A stretch of 15,163 bases of DNA from an uncultured Sphingomonadaceae bacterium (GCA_938003725.1 CALKXX010000101.1:1-15163), one strand, 5' to 3'. Counted from the first letter of the stretch, positions 1 through 7,819 are shown. Notes: generated by a model from the sequence alone, not told the origin. Numbers and translations: made by a program.

Positions 1-1271
1 CGCTTTTCGACACGATCGTCGATCATGTACCGGAACCGGATGTGGATCCTGATGCAGAGTTCAAATTCCTGGTAACATTGCTTGACCGCGATAATTTTGT
101 CGGCCGTATTTTGACCGGTAAGGTCGAGAGCGGTAAAATAGACCTAAACATGCCAATCCACGCGATTGATATGAATGGTAATATTGTGGAAACTGGCCGC
201 GCTACGAAAATTATGTCATTTGACGGATTGGAGCGCGTTGCAGTTGAAAGTGCCAAAGCGGGTGACATTATCTCTCTCGCCGGGCTAACCGAAGCAACGG
301 TTTCAAACACCATCTGTGATCCGTCAGTGACCGAACCCATAGCTGCTCAGCCTATTGATCCGCCAACATTGTCGATGAACTTTGCGGTGAATGACAGTCC
401 GATGGCGGGACGTGAAGGTGACAAAGTCACTAGCCGCGTAATCCGTGATCGCCTGCTCCGCGAAGCAGAATCCAACGTCGCCATTAAAGTTACGGAAAGC
501 GACGACAAGGATAGTTTCGAAGTTGCGGGACGAGGCGAACTGCAACTCGGGGTGCTGATTGAAACCATGCGCCGCGAAGGGTTTGAGCTTGGTATTTCCC
601 GACCTCGCGTTCTCTATCGCGAAGAAGATGGCAAACGTCAGGAACCTTATGAAACGGTCGTAATTGATGTCGATGATGCCTATGCGAGCACCGTGGTTTC
701 GAAAATGCAGCGCCGGAAAGCGGAACTGACCGAACAGCGACCATCGGGTGCAGGCAAAACCCGTCTTACCTTCTCCGCACCTTCACGCGGCTTGATTGGT
801 TATCATGGTGAGTTCCTGTCGGATACCCGCGGCACTGGCCTCATGAACCGTCTATTTGAGAAATATGGCGAGTATAAAGGTGTGATTGAAGGCCGCCCGG
901 TAGGCGTTTTGGTATCTAACGGCACGGGCGTGACCGCAGCTTATGCGCTGAATGCTCTGGAAGAGCGCGGCATATTGTTTCTTGGTGCTCAAACTCCGGT
1001 ATATGAAGGCATGGTCATTGGTGAAAACGCCAAACCCGGCGATCTGGATGTTAATCCGATGAAAGCCAAACAGCTGACTAACTTTCGGGTATCGGGCAAA
1101 GAGGATGCTATCCGCCTTACCACACCAACGGTGATGACGCTTGAACAAGCCATTGCCTATATCGACAATGACGAGTTGGTTGAAGTAACCCCGAAAAATA
1201 TCCGCCTGCGGAAACGTCACCTAGATCCGAACGACCGTAAAAAGGCAGCACGCCGAGCCGAGGCGGCTTGA
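1..1271 (+). CDS. typA: Ribosome-associated GTPase TypA/BipA, 5'-truncated by window edge
   Basis: Translational GTPase of the EF-G/LepA group that binds the ribosome and acts in stress adaptation and 50S assembly. The reading frame is open from base 3 to the stop at 1269-1271, giving about 422 residues; the family is about 605 residues, so the N-terminal G domain lies outside the window. The visible start LFDTIVDHVPEP is the end of the GTP-binding domain. Next come a beta-barrel domain II, an EF-G-like domain III (the stretch with GRGELQLGVLIETMRREGFE), a domain V with SRGLIGYHGEFLSDTRGTG, and the BipA-specific C-terminal domain ending in TPKNIRLRKRHLDPN. An in-frame GTG at 42 is internal, because homology continues upstream of it. 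No intrinsic terminator is visible in the 56 bases after the stop. Confidence 0.97.
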   Translation, partial: LFDTIVDHVPEPDVDPDAEFKFLVTLLDRDNFVGRILTGKVESGKIDLNMPIHAIDMNGNIVETGRATKIMSFDGLERVAVESAKAGDIISLAGLTEATVSNTICDPSVTEPIAAQPIDPPTLSMNFAVNDSPMAGREGDKVTSRVIRDRLLREAESNVAIKVTESDDKDSFEVAGRGELQLGVLIETMRREGFELGISRPRVLYREEDGKRQEPYETVVIDVDDAYASTVVSKMQRRKAELTEQRPSGAGKTRLTFSAPSRGLIGYHGEFLSDTRGTGLMNRLFEKYGEYKGVIEGRPVGVLVSNGTGVTAAYALNALEERGILFLGAQTPVYEGMVIGENAKPGDLDVNPMKAKQLTNFRVSGKEDAIRLTTPTVMTLEQAIAYIDNDELVEVTPKNIRLRKRHLDPNDRKKAARRAEAA

Positions 1272-1327
1272 TTTAACCCATATTTCCCGTAGGTTGATGC
1301 TTTGGATACACAAGCTGGGGAAAATTC

Positions 1328-1741
1328 ATGGAATGGATGTTATTGCCACTAAGGCGTTATGCAGATTTTAGCGGTCGTTCGCGGCGCAAAGAATATTGGA
1401 TGTTTATCCTGCTGCAGATACTGATCATCATCCCGGTGATAGTTATGTTGGGCGTTCTTGGTGCGCTAGATGGTGGCGGGGATGAATTTTCAGGTCCAAG
1501 CCTGATTTTCCTGATCGTCATCGGCTTATTTTTCCTCGCGATGTTTATCCCGTCTTTGGCAGTGCAAGTCCGCCGATTTCATGACCAAGACAAGTCTGGT
1601 TGGTTTGTTCTTCTTGGTTTTATCCCCTATGTTGGAAGCCTAATTGTTTTTGTGTTCATGTGCCTCGATGGTACTAAAGGCGAGAATCAATATGGCCCTG
1701 ATCCAAAGATGGACAAGAATGTTGGCGATGTGTTCAGCTAA
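1328..1741 (+). CDS. DUF805 family inner-membrane protein
   Basis: Small integral membrane protein of 137 residues with no established biochemical role for the family. The family signature is visible: FSGRSRRKEYWMF near residues 14-26, VRRFHDQDKSGW near 81-92, and GENQYGPDP close to the C-terminus. Three hydrophobic stretches lie at about residues 25-46, 59-80 and 93-113. The ATG at 1328 is preceded by a GGGGA element (1317-1321), a plausible ribosome site. It follows typA by 56 bases on the same strand. Family assignment is strong; function is unknown. Confidence 0.9.
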   Translation: MEWMLLPLRRYADFSGRSRRKEYWMFILLQILIIIPVIVMLGVLGALDGGGDEFSGPSLIFLIVIGLFFLAMFIPSLAVQVRRFHDQDKSGWFVLLGFIPYVGSLIVFVFMCLDGTKGENQYGPDPKMDKNVGDVFS

Positions 1742-1742
1742 T

Positions 1743-1762
1743 TCTAATTGACGGTCTAATTG
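1743..1762. repeat. Tandem TCTAATTG direct repeat
   Basis: Two perfect copies of TCTAATTG (1743-1750 and 1755-1762) are separated by ACGG, so the period is 12 bases. They lie directly after the DUF805 stop and about 60 bases ahead of the DUF3297 start. Spacing of about one helical turn would suit a regulator binding site, but two 8-mers can also arise by chance in AT-rich sequence. Confidence 0.3.
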
Positions 1763-1820
1763 CCATGCATCGGCTTTTGTTTGCGGCTAAGCGCCGTGAA
1801 CTTCCTGGAGATTTTTGAAT

Positions 1821-2129
1821 ATGAGTGACCAGAATAGCACAACCGAAACCCCATCGGGCCCAGATACACCTCCTGACCACCTTTCGGTTCATCCTCGTAG
1901 TCCACACTATGGTGGGGAATTGCTGTCGCGCGGCATTGGCATCAATTTCAAAGGGCAACGCAAACATAGCGTCGAAGAATATTGTATTCCCGAAGGCTGG
2001 ATAAAGGTACAGGCGGGCAAGACCGTTGACCGTAAGGGCAATCCGCTGCTCATCAAACTGAATGGTGAGGTAGAAGCCTGGTTTGAAGATCTCGGCGACG
2101 ATGCACCCAAAAATCGCAAGGCTGGCTGA
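1821..2129 (+). CDS. DUF3297 family protein
   Basis: Soluble protein of 102 residues. It matches the DUF3297 family, which is sometimes annotated as a glutathione-peroxidase-like protein without experimental support that I can name. Recognisable motifs are TPPDHLSVHPRSPHY near residues 17-31, RGIGINFKG, VEEYCIPEGW, and KTVDRKGNPLLIKLNGEVE near the C-terminus. The ATG at 1821 is chosen over an in-frame TTG at 1815 because the GGAG at 1806-1809 sits 11 bases from the ATG but only 5 from the TTG. The next gene starts 12 bases downstream on the same strand, so they may share a transcript. There is no signal peptide or membrane segment. Confidence 0.88.
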   Translation: MSDQNSTTETPSGPDTPPDHLSVHPRSPHYGGELLSRGIGINFKGQRKHSVEEYCIPEGWIKVQAGKTVDRKGNPLLIKLNGEVEAWFEDLGDDAPKNRKAG

Positions 2130-2141
2130 ACAATCGCCGCC

Positions 2142-2528
2142 ATGACACCAAAGAGAATACAATTTCTTATCTCTTTGGTGTTCTTCATACTTGGCGGATG
2201 GGCGTTGTTCTTTCCCGGACATGTGATCGAAACGGTCTTTCTCCCTGAATATCAAAAAGGCGGAAAGATAGTGCCATTCATGATGGCATGCTTTGGTGCC
2301 CAAGCGCTTCTTGCTGGACTGTTCGCGGCGTTCTCCCGCTTCAATTCAACAACGTTCCTCGCTTACGGTATAGCGTTGCTGCCATTTTTCGGGTTCAATT
2401 ACTATTTTACCTTTCATGATCCCGTGTTCACGATGATGGGACTGATTGATGCGGTGGGAAACATCATCATGTTGGTTCTGTGTTATTTGGGCTGGTCAAA
2501 ATCAAAAGTAGAGGAAACAAAGGCATGA
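2142..2528 (+). CDS. Small four-helix membrane protein, unrecognised family
   Basis: 128 residues, mostly hydrophobic. Probable membrane segments lie near residues 8-24, 43-64, 69-88 and 97-117, with a short charged C-terminal tail ending KVEETKA. A polar, His/Glu-containing loop (GHVIETVFLPEYQKGG) joins helices 1 and 2. I do not recognise the family; the general shape resembles DoxX-like or other small four-helix proteins but no diagnostic motif is present. It starts 12 bases after the DUF3297 stop, with no good Shine-Dalgarno, and its TGA overlaps the ATG of the following dehydrogenase by four bases. It is therefore probably co-translated with the dehydrogenase and crotonase genes and may serve the same pathway at the membrane. 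Confidence 0.8.
   Translation: MTPKRIQFLISLVFFILGGWALFFPGHVIETVFLPEYQKGGKIVPFMMACFGAQALLAGLFAAFSRFNSTTFLAYGIALLPFFGFNYYFTFHDPVFTMMGLIDAVGNIIMLVLCYLGWSKSKVEETKA
2511..2516 (+). promoter_or_regulatory. Ribosome binding site of the SDR gene
   Basis: GAGGAA lies inside the 3' end of the upstream membrane-protein gene, eight bases ahead of the ATG at 2525. It selects this ATG over an upstream in-frame TTG at 2480 that would add 15 residues before the conserved Rossmann start. Confidence 0.7.
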
Positions 2529-3349
2529 AACTCAAGGGTAAAATCGTTTGGATCACCGGAGCTTCGTCCGGGATTGGAGAGGCATTGTCGGTTGCTTTTG
2601 CTGAACAAGGCGCCAATATAATTTTGTCCGGTCGCCGTGAAGACGCGCTTAAGGCTGTCGCTGAAAAACTTCCCAATGAGAGCTTGATACTGCTCTTTGA
2701 AACGACAGAATATGACATTCTCCCGTCAATGGTTGATCGGGCAAGACATTGGAAAGGCAAGGTAGATATCCTCATCAACAATGCCGGAATCAGCCAACGG
2801 AGCCTGGCAATAGAAACACATCCGGATGTGCATCACAAAATCATCAATGTAGATTTGCTCGCGCCCATTTGGCTGACACAGTTATTGCTGCCCCATATGG
2901 CGGAAGCAGGCGGCGGACATATAGTTGGTATCAGCTCGGTCGCGGGCCGTATTGGGGCCCCGTTGCGCACGGCTTACTCCGCAGCAAAACACGGCTTAAT
3001 CGGTTATATGGACGCCTTGCGAGCAGAAGTCGAAACGCTGCACGGTATCAATGTGACAAACATCCTACCCGGCTCCATTCGTACCGACGTTTCCCGGAAC
3101 GCATTGACCAAAGAGGGCGAAAAACGTGGCAAGTCAGATGATGTGATCGACAATGGCATGGAGCCCGCCGAATGCGCACGGCAAATTCTGGAAGCTGTCG
3201 AAAACAACGTGCCGGAATTGATTGTCGCGGACGGGCCGGAATTGATGATGGCTCAGTTGCGTCAGAGCGATCCCGAGAAACTGTTTGAGATGACAGCTCA
3301 ATTTGGCGCAGAGACCGCGAGAAGGTACGAAGCTGGAGACGATAACTAG
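2525..3349 (+). CDS. Short-chain dehydrogenase/reductase, DHRS7-like classical SDR
   Basis: NAD(P)-dependent oxidoreductase of 274 residues, probably acting on a hydroxyl or keto group of a lipid-like substrate. It has the cofactor motif TGASSGIG (residues 11-18), NNAG (85-88), catalytic Ser138 in ISSVAG, and the YSAAK motif with Tyr151 and Lys155, at the classical spacing. The pair RR after the second beta-strand (residues 37-38) suggests NADPH preference. The order and C-terminal length resemble the DHRS7 group of SDRs. The start overlaps the preceding membrane-protein stop as ATGA, and its TAG shares one base with the GTG of the crotonase gene, so the three form a translationally coupled unit. 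The true substrate cannot be read from the sequence. Confidence 0.93.
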   Translation: MKLKGKIVWITGASSGIGEALSVAFAEQGANIILSGRREDALKAVAEKLPNESLILLFETTEYDILPSMVDRARHWKGKVDILINNAGISQRSLAIETHPDVHHKIINVDLLAPIWLTQLLLPHMAEAGGGHIVGISSVAGRIGAPLRTAYSAAKHGLIGYMDALRAEVETLHGINVTNILPGSIRTDVSRNALTKEGEKRGKSDDVIDNGMEPAECARQILEAVENNVPELIVADGPELMMAQLRQSDPEKLFEMTAQFGAETARRYEAGDDN

Positions 3350-4125
3350 TGGCGCTGGTAATGCTGAAAAAAACAGACGGTGTGGCAACCCTGACGCTCA
3401 CCCGTCCAGAAGCGATGAATGCATTGTCCCAGGCTTTGCGCGCCGAGTTTTGTAGCGCCGTTAGCGAAGTCGCGAGCGATACCAACATCCATGCATTAAT
3501 CGTAACCGGTGCAGGCGATCGTGCGTTCACCGCTGGACTCGACCTCAAAGAATTGGGCGAATCCGGCCTTGGCCCCGCCAATGATCAGAGCCCGGCTACC
3601 AATCCGATTTTTGCGCTAACAAACCTGTCGATACCGGTCATCGGCGCGGTAAATGGTGTTGCGATTACGGGAGGATTTGAGCTGGCTCTGGCCTGTGACA
3701 TTCGAATTGCATCAACCAACGCACGCTTCGCCGACACCCATGCCCGCGTCGGCATTACCCCTGGTTGGGGCCTGTCCCAGAAACTATCTCGCATCATTGG
3801 GTTATCGCGCGCCTGTGAATTGAGTTTTACGGGCCAGTTTCTGGATGCGCAAACTGCATGTGATTGGGGATTGGTAAACCGGGTATTCGAACCGGATCAA
3901 CTGATGCACGAAGCACAGGCGCTTGCCAACGACATGACGACCATTGATCGCGATTTCCTTGCCACCTATAAAAAATTGATCATGGATGGCTACGACCGGA
4001 GCTTCGGTGATGCGATGGCGCTGGAGAATGAAATTTCATCCGCCCATAATGCAGGCGTATCTATGGATGAGGTTGAAAAGCGGCGGTTGGCGATTATCGA
4101 ACGCGGGCGAAAGCTAAAAAGGTGA
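3349..4125 (+). CDS. Crotonase-family protein (enoyl-CoA hydratase/isomerase)
   Basis: 258 residues of the crotonase fold, expected to bind acyl-CoA thioesters. The oxyanion-hole strands are visible as AFTAGLDL (residues 59-66) and ITGGFELALACDIRIAS (from 106). Glu111 in GGFELA matches the first catalytic glutamate of rat mitochondrial enoyl-CoA hydratase (Glu144). At the second catalytic position (Glu164 in rat) the motif FADTHARVGITPGWG carries His131. This FADTHARVG variant is common in a bacterial subgroup, so canonical hydration should not be assumed. The GTG at 3349 has a GGAG (3335-3338) ten bases upstream; the in-frame ATG at 3361 lacks a well-placed site. The gene meets the esterase gene tail-to-tail with only 12 bases between their ends. 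Confidence 0.93.
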   Translation: MALVMLKKTDGVATLTLTRPEAMNALSQALRAEFCSAVSEVASDTNIHALIVTGAGDRAFTAGLDLKELGESGLGPANDQSPATNPIFALTNLSIPVIGAVNGVAITGGFELALACDIRIASTNARFADTHARVGITPGWGLSQKLSRIIGLSRACELSFTGQFLDAQTACDWGLVNRVFEPDQLMHEAQALANDMTTIDRDFLATYKKLIMDGYDRSFGDAMALENEISSAHNAGVSMDEVEKRRLAIIERGRKLKR

Positions 4126-4137
4126 TTTTTCGATCAC

Positions 4138-5034
4138 TCATGCAGCAATGAAATCGAAAATCTCTTCTCTCGCCGTTTTGCCCTCTGGAATGGGCAACAA
4201 CATCCACACGTGTTGCATGCCCGGATAGGGAAGAAAGTCGATCTGTTGGCTTTCCGCATCGCCGCGCTTCTTCAACCTTACGGCGTCGGAATATAGCGTT
4301 TCTGCTGTTCCGGCAAAAAGCTGAATTGGCGGTAAACCGCGCAGTGGATAGAATAGCGGACTTACGGGAAAAGAAGCCGGGTCATCCCCTTCTCTAACCC
4401 ACATCAATCCGCCGTTTCGTATGCCATTAACTGTGATCAGGACATCTGTTTTCTCCAATTCAAGCTGCATTGGATCGGCCGCGGTCAAATCAATATAGGG
4501 ACTAAGCAATACAAGTTTCGCAGGCAGCGGTTTCCCCTGATCTCGCAGCATTTGAGACAGTCCCAGCGAATACCCGCCCCCTGCGCTGTCACCCATGATC
4601 ACAATATTCTCTGCGCCATATTTAGCCACCGCCCGGTCATAGGCCTCCATGACCATAGCATAGCTAACATCCCATTTATTCTCTGGTGCCAGCGGATAGA
4701 TGGGTACGGATAGGCTGGCTCCGGTCTTTTGCACCAGTTTTTTGAGAAACCACCAATGGACTGAGGCAATATCAATGGCATAGGCTCCGCCATGCAGATA
4801 AAAGATATGCAATTTTGAATCAGTCGATTTCGGCGCTAGTTCAAAGAGCAGGTGCCCCTGAATCTGATGTTCGGATACATCACATTTCTGACGCAACCAG
4901 CGACCCGGCAGCGCGGGTCCCGCTTTCCTATTTCTGGCGAGAAATTTCTCTATTCGATCCGGATTTTCCCCGATCTGCTTCAGTCTCATTTTGCGCAAAG
5001 CCCAAAACAGGAAACGCGCCCGTAAACTCATCAT
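4138..5034 (-). CDS. Alpha/beta hydrolase of the hormone-sensitive-lipase type (esterase)
   Basis: 298-residue carboxylesterase-like protein. The HSL-family oxyanion motif HGGAYA begins at residue 81 and the nucleophile elbow GDSAGGG holds Ser150. His274 in PGMQHVWML is the probable catalytic base. The acid is probably Glu244 in GTAETLYSDA, where many relatives read GSDEVLLDD, so the usual Asp of that pair is Ala here. The N-terminal basic stretch (residues 1-20, several Arg and Lys) is not a clear signal peptide, so the protein is probably cytoplasmic. Two ATG codons occur in tandem (5034 and 5031). It is the last gene of a three-gene minus-strand unit, 29 bases after the GFA gene. Confidence 0.92.
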   Translation of the reverse strand: MMSLRARFLFWALRKMRLKQIGENPDRIEKFLARNRKAGPALPGRWLRQKCDVSEHQIQGHLLFELAPKSTDSKLHIFYLHGGAYAIDIASVHWWFLKKLVQKTGASLSVPIYPLAPENKWDVSYAMVMEAYDRAVAKYGAENIVIMGDSAGGGYSLGLSQMLRDQGKPLPAKLVLLSPYIDLTAADPMQLELEKTDVLITVNGIRNGGLMWVREGDDPASFPVSPLFYPLRGLPPIQLFAGTAETLYSDAVRLKKRGDAESQQIDFLPYPGMQHVWMLLPIPEGKTAREEIFDFIAA

Positions 5035-5063
5035 GCCTATTTATCCCAATATAGTCCAGGCAA

Positions 5064-5468
5064 TCAGCCCGGATTGCCCGTCATCTGGGGAACATTTTCA
5101 TCAATATGAACCCAATTTTGCGCACTACCGGTCCAAAAGTGAATTTGCGGCTCCAATATACTGGTGTCATCGAGCGTTCCAGCCTTGATGAATGTCTGTC
5201 CAGGCTGGATCGGCAAGCTGGTTTTTACCGGAGATCCACATGTCCCACAGAAATGACGATGCACAACATTCCCGCTGTCTGAATGATCGTCATAAGTCGT
5301 CAGATCACCATCAATTTCAATCTGATCATCGCCTACGGCAAATAATACAGAAAACGCACTGCCGGCCTGGCGCTGGCAATTCTTGCAATGGCAAACACCC
5401 GACATTTGCAGTTCGCCTTCGATTTTGTAACTAACCTTACCGCACAAACATTGGCCTGTGATTGTCAT
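5064..5468 (-). CDS. GFA-family (CENP-V/GFA fold) zinc protein
   Basis: 134 residues. The name derives from the glutathione-dependent formaldehyde-activating enzyme, which binds zinc and glutathione; most members have no proven activity. All zinc motifs are present: CLC (Cys7, Cys9), CHCKNC (Cys26, Cys28, Cys31) and CGTCGSP (Cys74, Cys77). The N-terminus MTITGQCLCGKVSY is typical of the family, and length is normal. GGAGA (5475-5479) lies six bases ahead of the ATG at 5468. It is sandwiched between the KAS III gene (14 bases upstream) and the HSL esterase, a compact arrangement that implies one transcript. A role for glutathione or another thiol adduct in that unit is only inference. Confidence 0.92.
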   Translation of the reverse strand: MTITGQCLCGKVSYKIEGELQMSGVCHCKNCQRQAGSAFSVLFAVGDDQIEIDGDLTTYDDHSDSGNVVHRHFCGTCGSPVKTSLPIQPGQTFIKAGTLDDTSILEPQIHFWTGSAQNWVHIDENVPQMTGNPG

Positions 5469-5482
5469 CTTATCTCTCCGGG

Positions 5483-6613
5483 TTAAACCACTTTTCGAAC
5501 GAAAACGGTACCTGCAGAATATCCCGCACCGAATGAGCAGATCAATCCAATATCACCGCCATATAAATCTTCACTATGCTGATGAAACGCGATAATCGAT
5601 CCAGCCGATGACGTGTTGGCATAAGTATCAAGCACGGTCGGGCTCTCATCGTCATTGGCTTCATGACCCAGCACCCGTTGTGCGATGAGCCGGTTCATAC
5701 CCGCATTTGCCTGATGCAACCACATACGGCGTAAATCGGAAGCTTCCAGGCCCAAGCGCTTAGCCTGCTCCTCAATCATATTGGCTACCATTGGGACAAC
5801 TTCCTTGAACACCTTGCGGCCTTCTTGAACAAATAATTTGTCCTTGGCATCACGCGTTTCAGAATGGGTGCGATTGAGGAAGCCAAAGTTGTTCCGGATA
5901 TTGTTCGAAAACTGGGTTTTTAATTTGGTTCCGAGTATTTCCCAATGTTCCGCTGGGGCAATGTCCTTTGCTTCAACCAATATGGCTGTCGCAACATCTC
6001 CAAAGATGAAGTGGCTGTCCCGGTCTCGCCAGTTCAAATGACCGGAACAAATCTCCGGATTGATAACTAGCACTGATTTGGCGCTTCCCGAACGAATATA
6101 ATCTGCGGCAGTTTGAATTCCAAAAGTCGCTGAGGAACAAGCCACATTCATGTCAAAACCAAAACCGTCTTCTATTCCCAGCGCATCCTGAATCTCCACT
6201 GCAATCGCTGGATATGCACGTTGCAGGTTTGAACAGGCACATAATACTGCATCAATATCCTCAGGACGGCGTCCGGCCCGCTCCATCGCCTGCTTGGCGG
6301 CTTTCACACCGATTTCGGCAAGAATGGATATTTCCTCATTGGGGCGTTCCGGCAATTGCGGGCACATCGTCTTCGGGTCCAATATGGGCTCTTTTGACAA
6401 TACAAAACGCGATTTTATGCCCGATGCTTTTTCAATGAATTCAACAGAACTATGTTGTAGCTGCTCGACCTCCCCCGCTGCGATTGCATTGGCATTTTCG
6501 CTATTGTGCAAGTCCACATAGGCATTGAAACTATCCACCAGTTCTTGGTTGCTGATGCTGTTTTCAGGCGTAAACAGTCCGGTGGCAGATAAAACGGGAA
6601 TATTCGCAGTCAT
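5483..6613 (-). CDS. Beta-ketoacyl-ACP synthase III-like protein
   Basis: 376-residue thiolase-fold condensing enzyme of the KAS III class, expected to join an acyl-CoA with malonyl-ACP or a similar partner. The Cys-His-Asn triad is complete: Cys159 in NVACSSATFG, His300 in WLHQANAGMN and Asn333 in YANTSSAGS. It is longer than FabH (about 317 residues), mainly through an N-terminal insert around residues 30-95, and so is unlikely to be the housekeeping FabH. From memory it resembles the group containing Pseudomonas aeruginosa PA3286, which channels beta-oxidation acyl-CoAs into fatty-acid synthesis; this needs alignment. The ATG at 6613 is preferred over a TTG at 6631 because homology starts at IPVLSATGLFTP; a weak GAGAGA lies ten bases upstream. 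First gene of the KAS III-GFA-esterase unit. Confidence 0.92.
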   Translation of the reverse strand: MTANIPVLSATGLFTPENSISNQELVDSFNAYVDLHNSENANAIAAGEVEQLQHSSVEFIEKASGIKSRFVLSKEPILDPKTMCPQLPERPNEEISILAEIGVKAAKQAMERAGRRPEDIDAVLCACSNLQRAYPAIAVEIQDALGIEDGFGFDMNVACSSATFGIQTAADYIRSGSAKSVLVINPEICSGHLNWRDRDSHFIFGDVATAILVEAKDIAPAEHWEILGTKLKTQFSNNIRNNFGFLNRTHSETRDAKDKLFVQEGRKVFKEVVPMVANMIEEQAKRLGLEASDLRRMWLHQANAGMNRLIAQRVLGHEANDDESPTVLDTYANTSSAGSIIAFHQHSEDLYGGDIGLICSFGAGYSAGTVFVRKVV

Positions 6614-6662
6614 GGCGGTCTTGTCTCTCAAATTTACAGCATTAAAAATAAACTTACGATCA

Positions 6663-6695
6663 GTTTACACAACTGGCAAGAGAAGCAGGGTAAAC
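6663..6695. promoter_or_regulatory. Inverted repeat GTTTAC-N21-GTAAAC in a divergent promoter region
   Basis: The half-sites GTTTAC (6663-6668) and GTAAAC (6690-6695) are perfect complements and lie between the divergent KAS III and ung genes, 50-82 bases upstream of the former and 36-68 upstream of the latter. They could be an operator for the lipid unit. The half-sites are only six bases with a long spacer, so chance is possible. Confidence 0.3.
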
Positions 6696-6730
6696 GTTGA
6701 GGAAAGTGAGGGCGATGCTATCTAGTTGAT

Positions 6731-7429
6731 ATGAATACAGATCACATCAAATTGGAAGAAAGCTGGAAAGCCGCGCTTAGCGACGAGTTTGCAAGCCCCT
6801 ATATGTCTGATTTACGTACATTTCTGCAGTCCGAAAAAGCAGCAGGAAAGCAGATATTTCCCAAAGGTAGTGAGTATTTTCGGGCCTTAGACTTAACCCC
6901 GCTCAACCAAGTTCGAGTCGTTATATTGGGCCAAGACCCTTATCATGGTCCCGGACAGGCACATGGATTGTGTTTTAGCGTCCAGCGGGGTATTCGGCCG
7001 CCGCCATCGCTGCAAAACATCTATAAAGAATTGGAAAGTGATTTGGACATGCCGCGTCCCAAACACGGGTTTTTGGAGCATTGGGCAAAACAAGGCATAT
7101 TGTTGCTCAACAGCGTCTTGACAGTGGAAGATGGGCAAGCGGCATCCCATCGCGGCAAGGGTTGGGAGCGATTTACGGATGCGATCATCAAACTGGTTGC
7201 CGCAAAAGAAGAGCCGGTCATATTTCTGCTGTGGGGCAGTTATGCCCAGAAAAAAGCAGATTTTGTCAAGAGCGTTGAGCAAGGCGGCAAGCACTTGGTT
7301 CTTAAATCGGTTCACCCATCGCCGCTATCGGCGCATCGTGGGTTCTTGGGATGCAAACATTTCAGCCAAACCAATATGTTTCTTAACAATAACGGCTTGA
7401 GGCCGATAGACTGGTCGCTTCCGGAATAG
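6731..7429 (+). CDS. ung: Uracil-DNA glycosylase, family 1
   Basis: Excises uracil from DNA as the first step of base-excision repair. 232 residues, normal for Ung. The water-activating motif GQDPYHG contains catalytic Asp69; FSVQRGIRPPPSLQNIYKEL is the family Pro-rich loop; Asn127 in LLLNSVLTV is the uracil-recognising Asn; HPSPLSAHRG (His195) is the DNA-intercalation and catalytic His loop. All key residues are intact. The ATG at 6731 has no well-placed Shine-Dalgarno: the nearest GAGG (6708-6712) is 18 bases away. It stands alone on the plus strand between two minus-strand groups, ending one base before the end of the next gene. Confidence 0.97.
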   Translation: MNTDHIKLEESWKAALSDEFASPYMSDLRTFLQSEKAAGKQIFPKGSEYFRALDLTPLNQVRVVILGQDPYHGPGQAHGLCFSVQRGIRPPPSLQNIYKELESDLDMPRPKHGFLEHWAKQGILLLNSVLTVEDGQAASHRGKGWERFTDAIIKLVAAKEEPVIFLLWGSYAQKKADFVKSVEQGGKHLVLKSVHPSPLSAHRGFLGCKHFSQTNMFLNNNGLRPIDWSLPE

Positions 7430-7430
7430 G

Positions 7431-7814
7431 CTAAGATGTATCTTTGAGGGCTTGATCCGTTTCAATGATCAGCGTCTCTACGTCCTTGATCTGATCCAAT
7501 CTATCTTTCCCCAGCAATAGAATCAATTCGCTGCCACGTTCCAGCAAAATTGCCGGTAGTGCGAAATCGGACGCCAGATTATTCAATCCGGCAGGGTATG
7601 AGCGCCTAAAATCCTGACGATGAAAGAACAGTTTCTCCATTGGCAGTCTGTTCAGATATTTTCGCCAAGATCGATGCATCGAAACAAAACCATAAGTAAT
7701 CTGGCATAAACTGCATGGATAAGTTTCTGGTTTGACCGCTTTGTGAATGGCGTCTTTAATCGCAGCTACAAAGCCCTGATCCGCATTGTAGACTAACAGT
7801 ATTTTTTGCTTCAT
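7431..7814 (-). CDS. Small CxxC protein of an unnamed conserved family
   Basis: 127 residues, no membrane segment. The N-terminus ILLVYNADQGFVAAIKDA forms a predicted beta-strand and helix, followed by PETYPCSLCQITYGFVSM with Cys34 and Cys37 in a CxxC pair. I recall this YNADxG...YxCxLCxxTYG pattern from widespread uncharacterised bacterial proteins, but no function has been assigned that I know of. The fold may be thioredoxin-like, though the CxxC lies later than in thioredoxins and no cis-Pro is evident. It starts five bases after the stop of the alpha/beta hydrolase and lacks its own clear ribosome site, so translation is probably coupled to that gene. Confidence 0.8.
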   Translation of the reverse strand: MKQKILLVYNADQGFVAAIKDAIHKAVKPETYPCSLCQITYGFVSMHRSWRKYLNRLPMEKLFFHRQDFRRSYPAGLNNLASDFALPAILLERGSELILLLGKDRLDQIKDVETLIIETDQALKDTS

Positions 7815-7819
7815 ATTTG

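Noticed and set aside
1734..2303. Minus-strand 189-codon frame opposite the DUF3297 gene
   Set aside because: Composition is atypical for a protein (rich in Cys, His and Trp without motifs) and it opposes two supported genes.
4122..4137. GTGAT/ATCAC inverted repeat between the crotonase and esterase gene ends as a terminator
   Set aside because: The stem is only five pairs, AT-rich, and has no following T-run on either strand.
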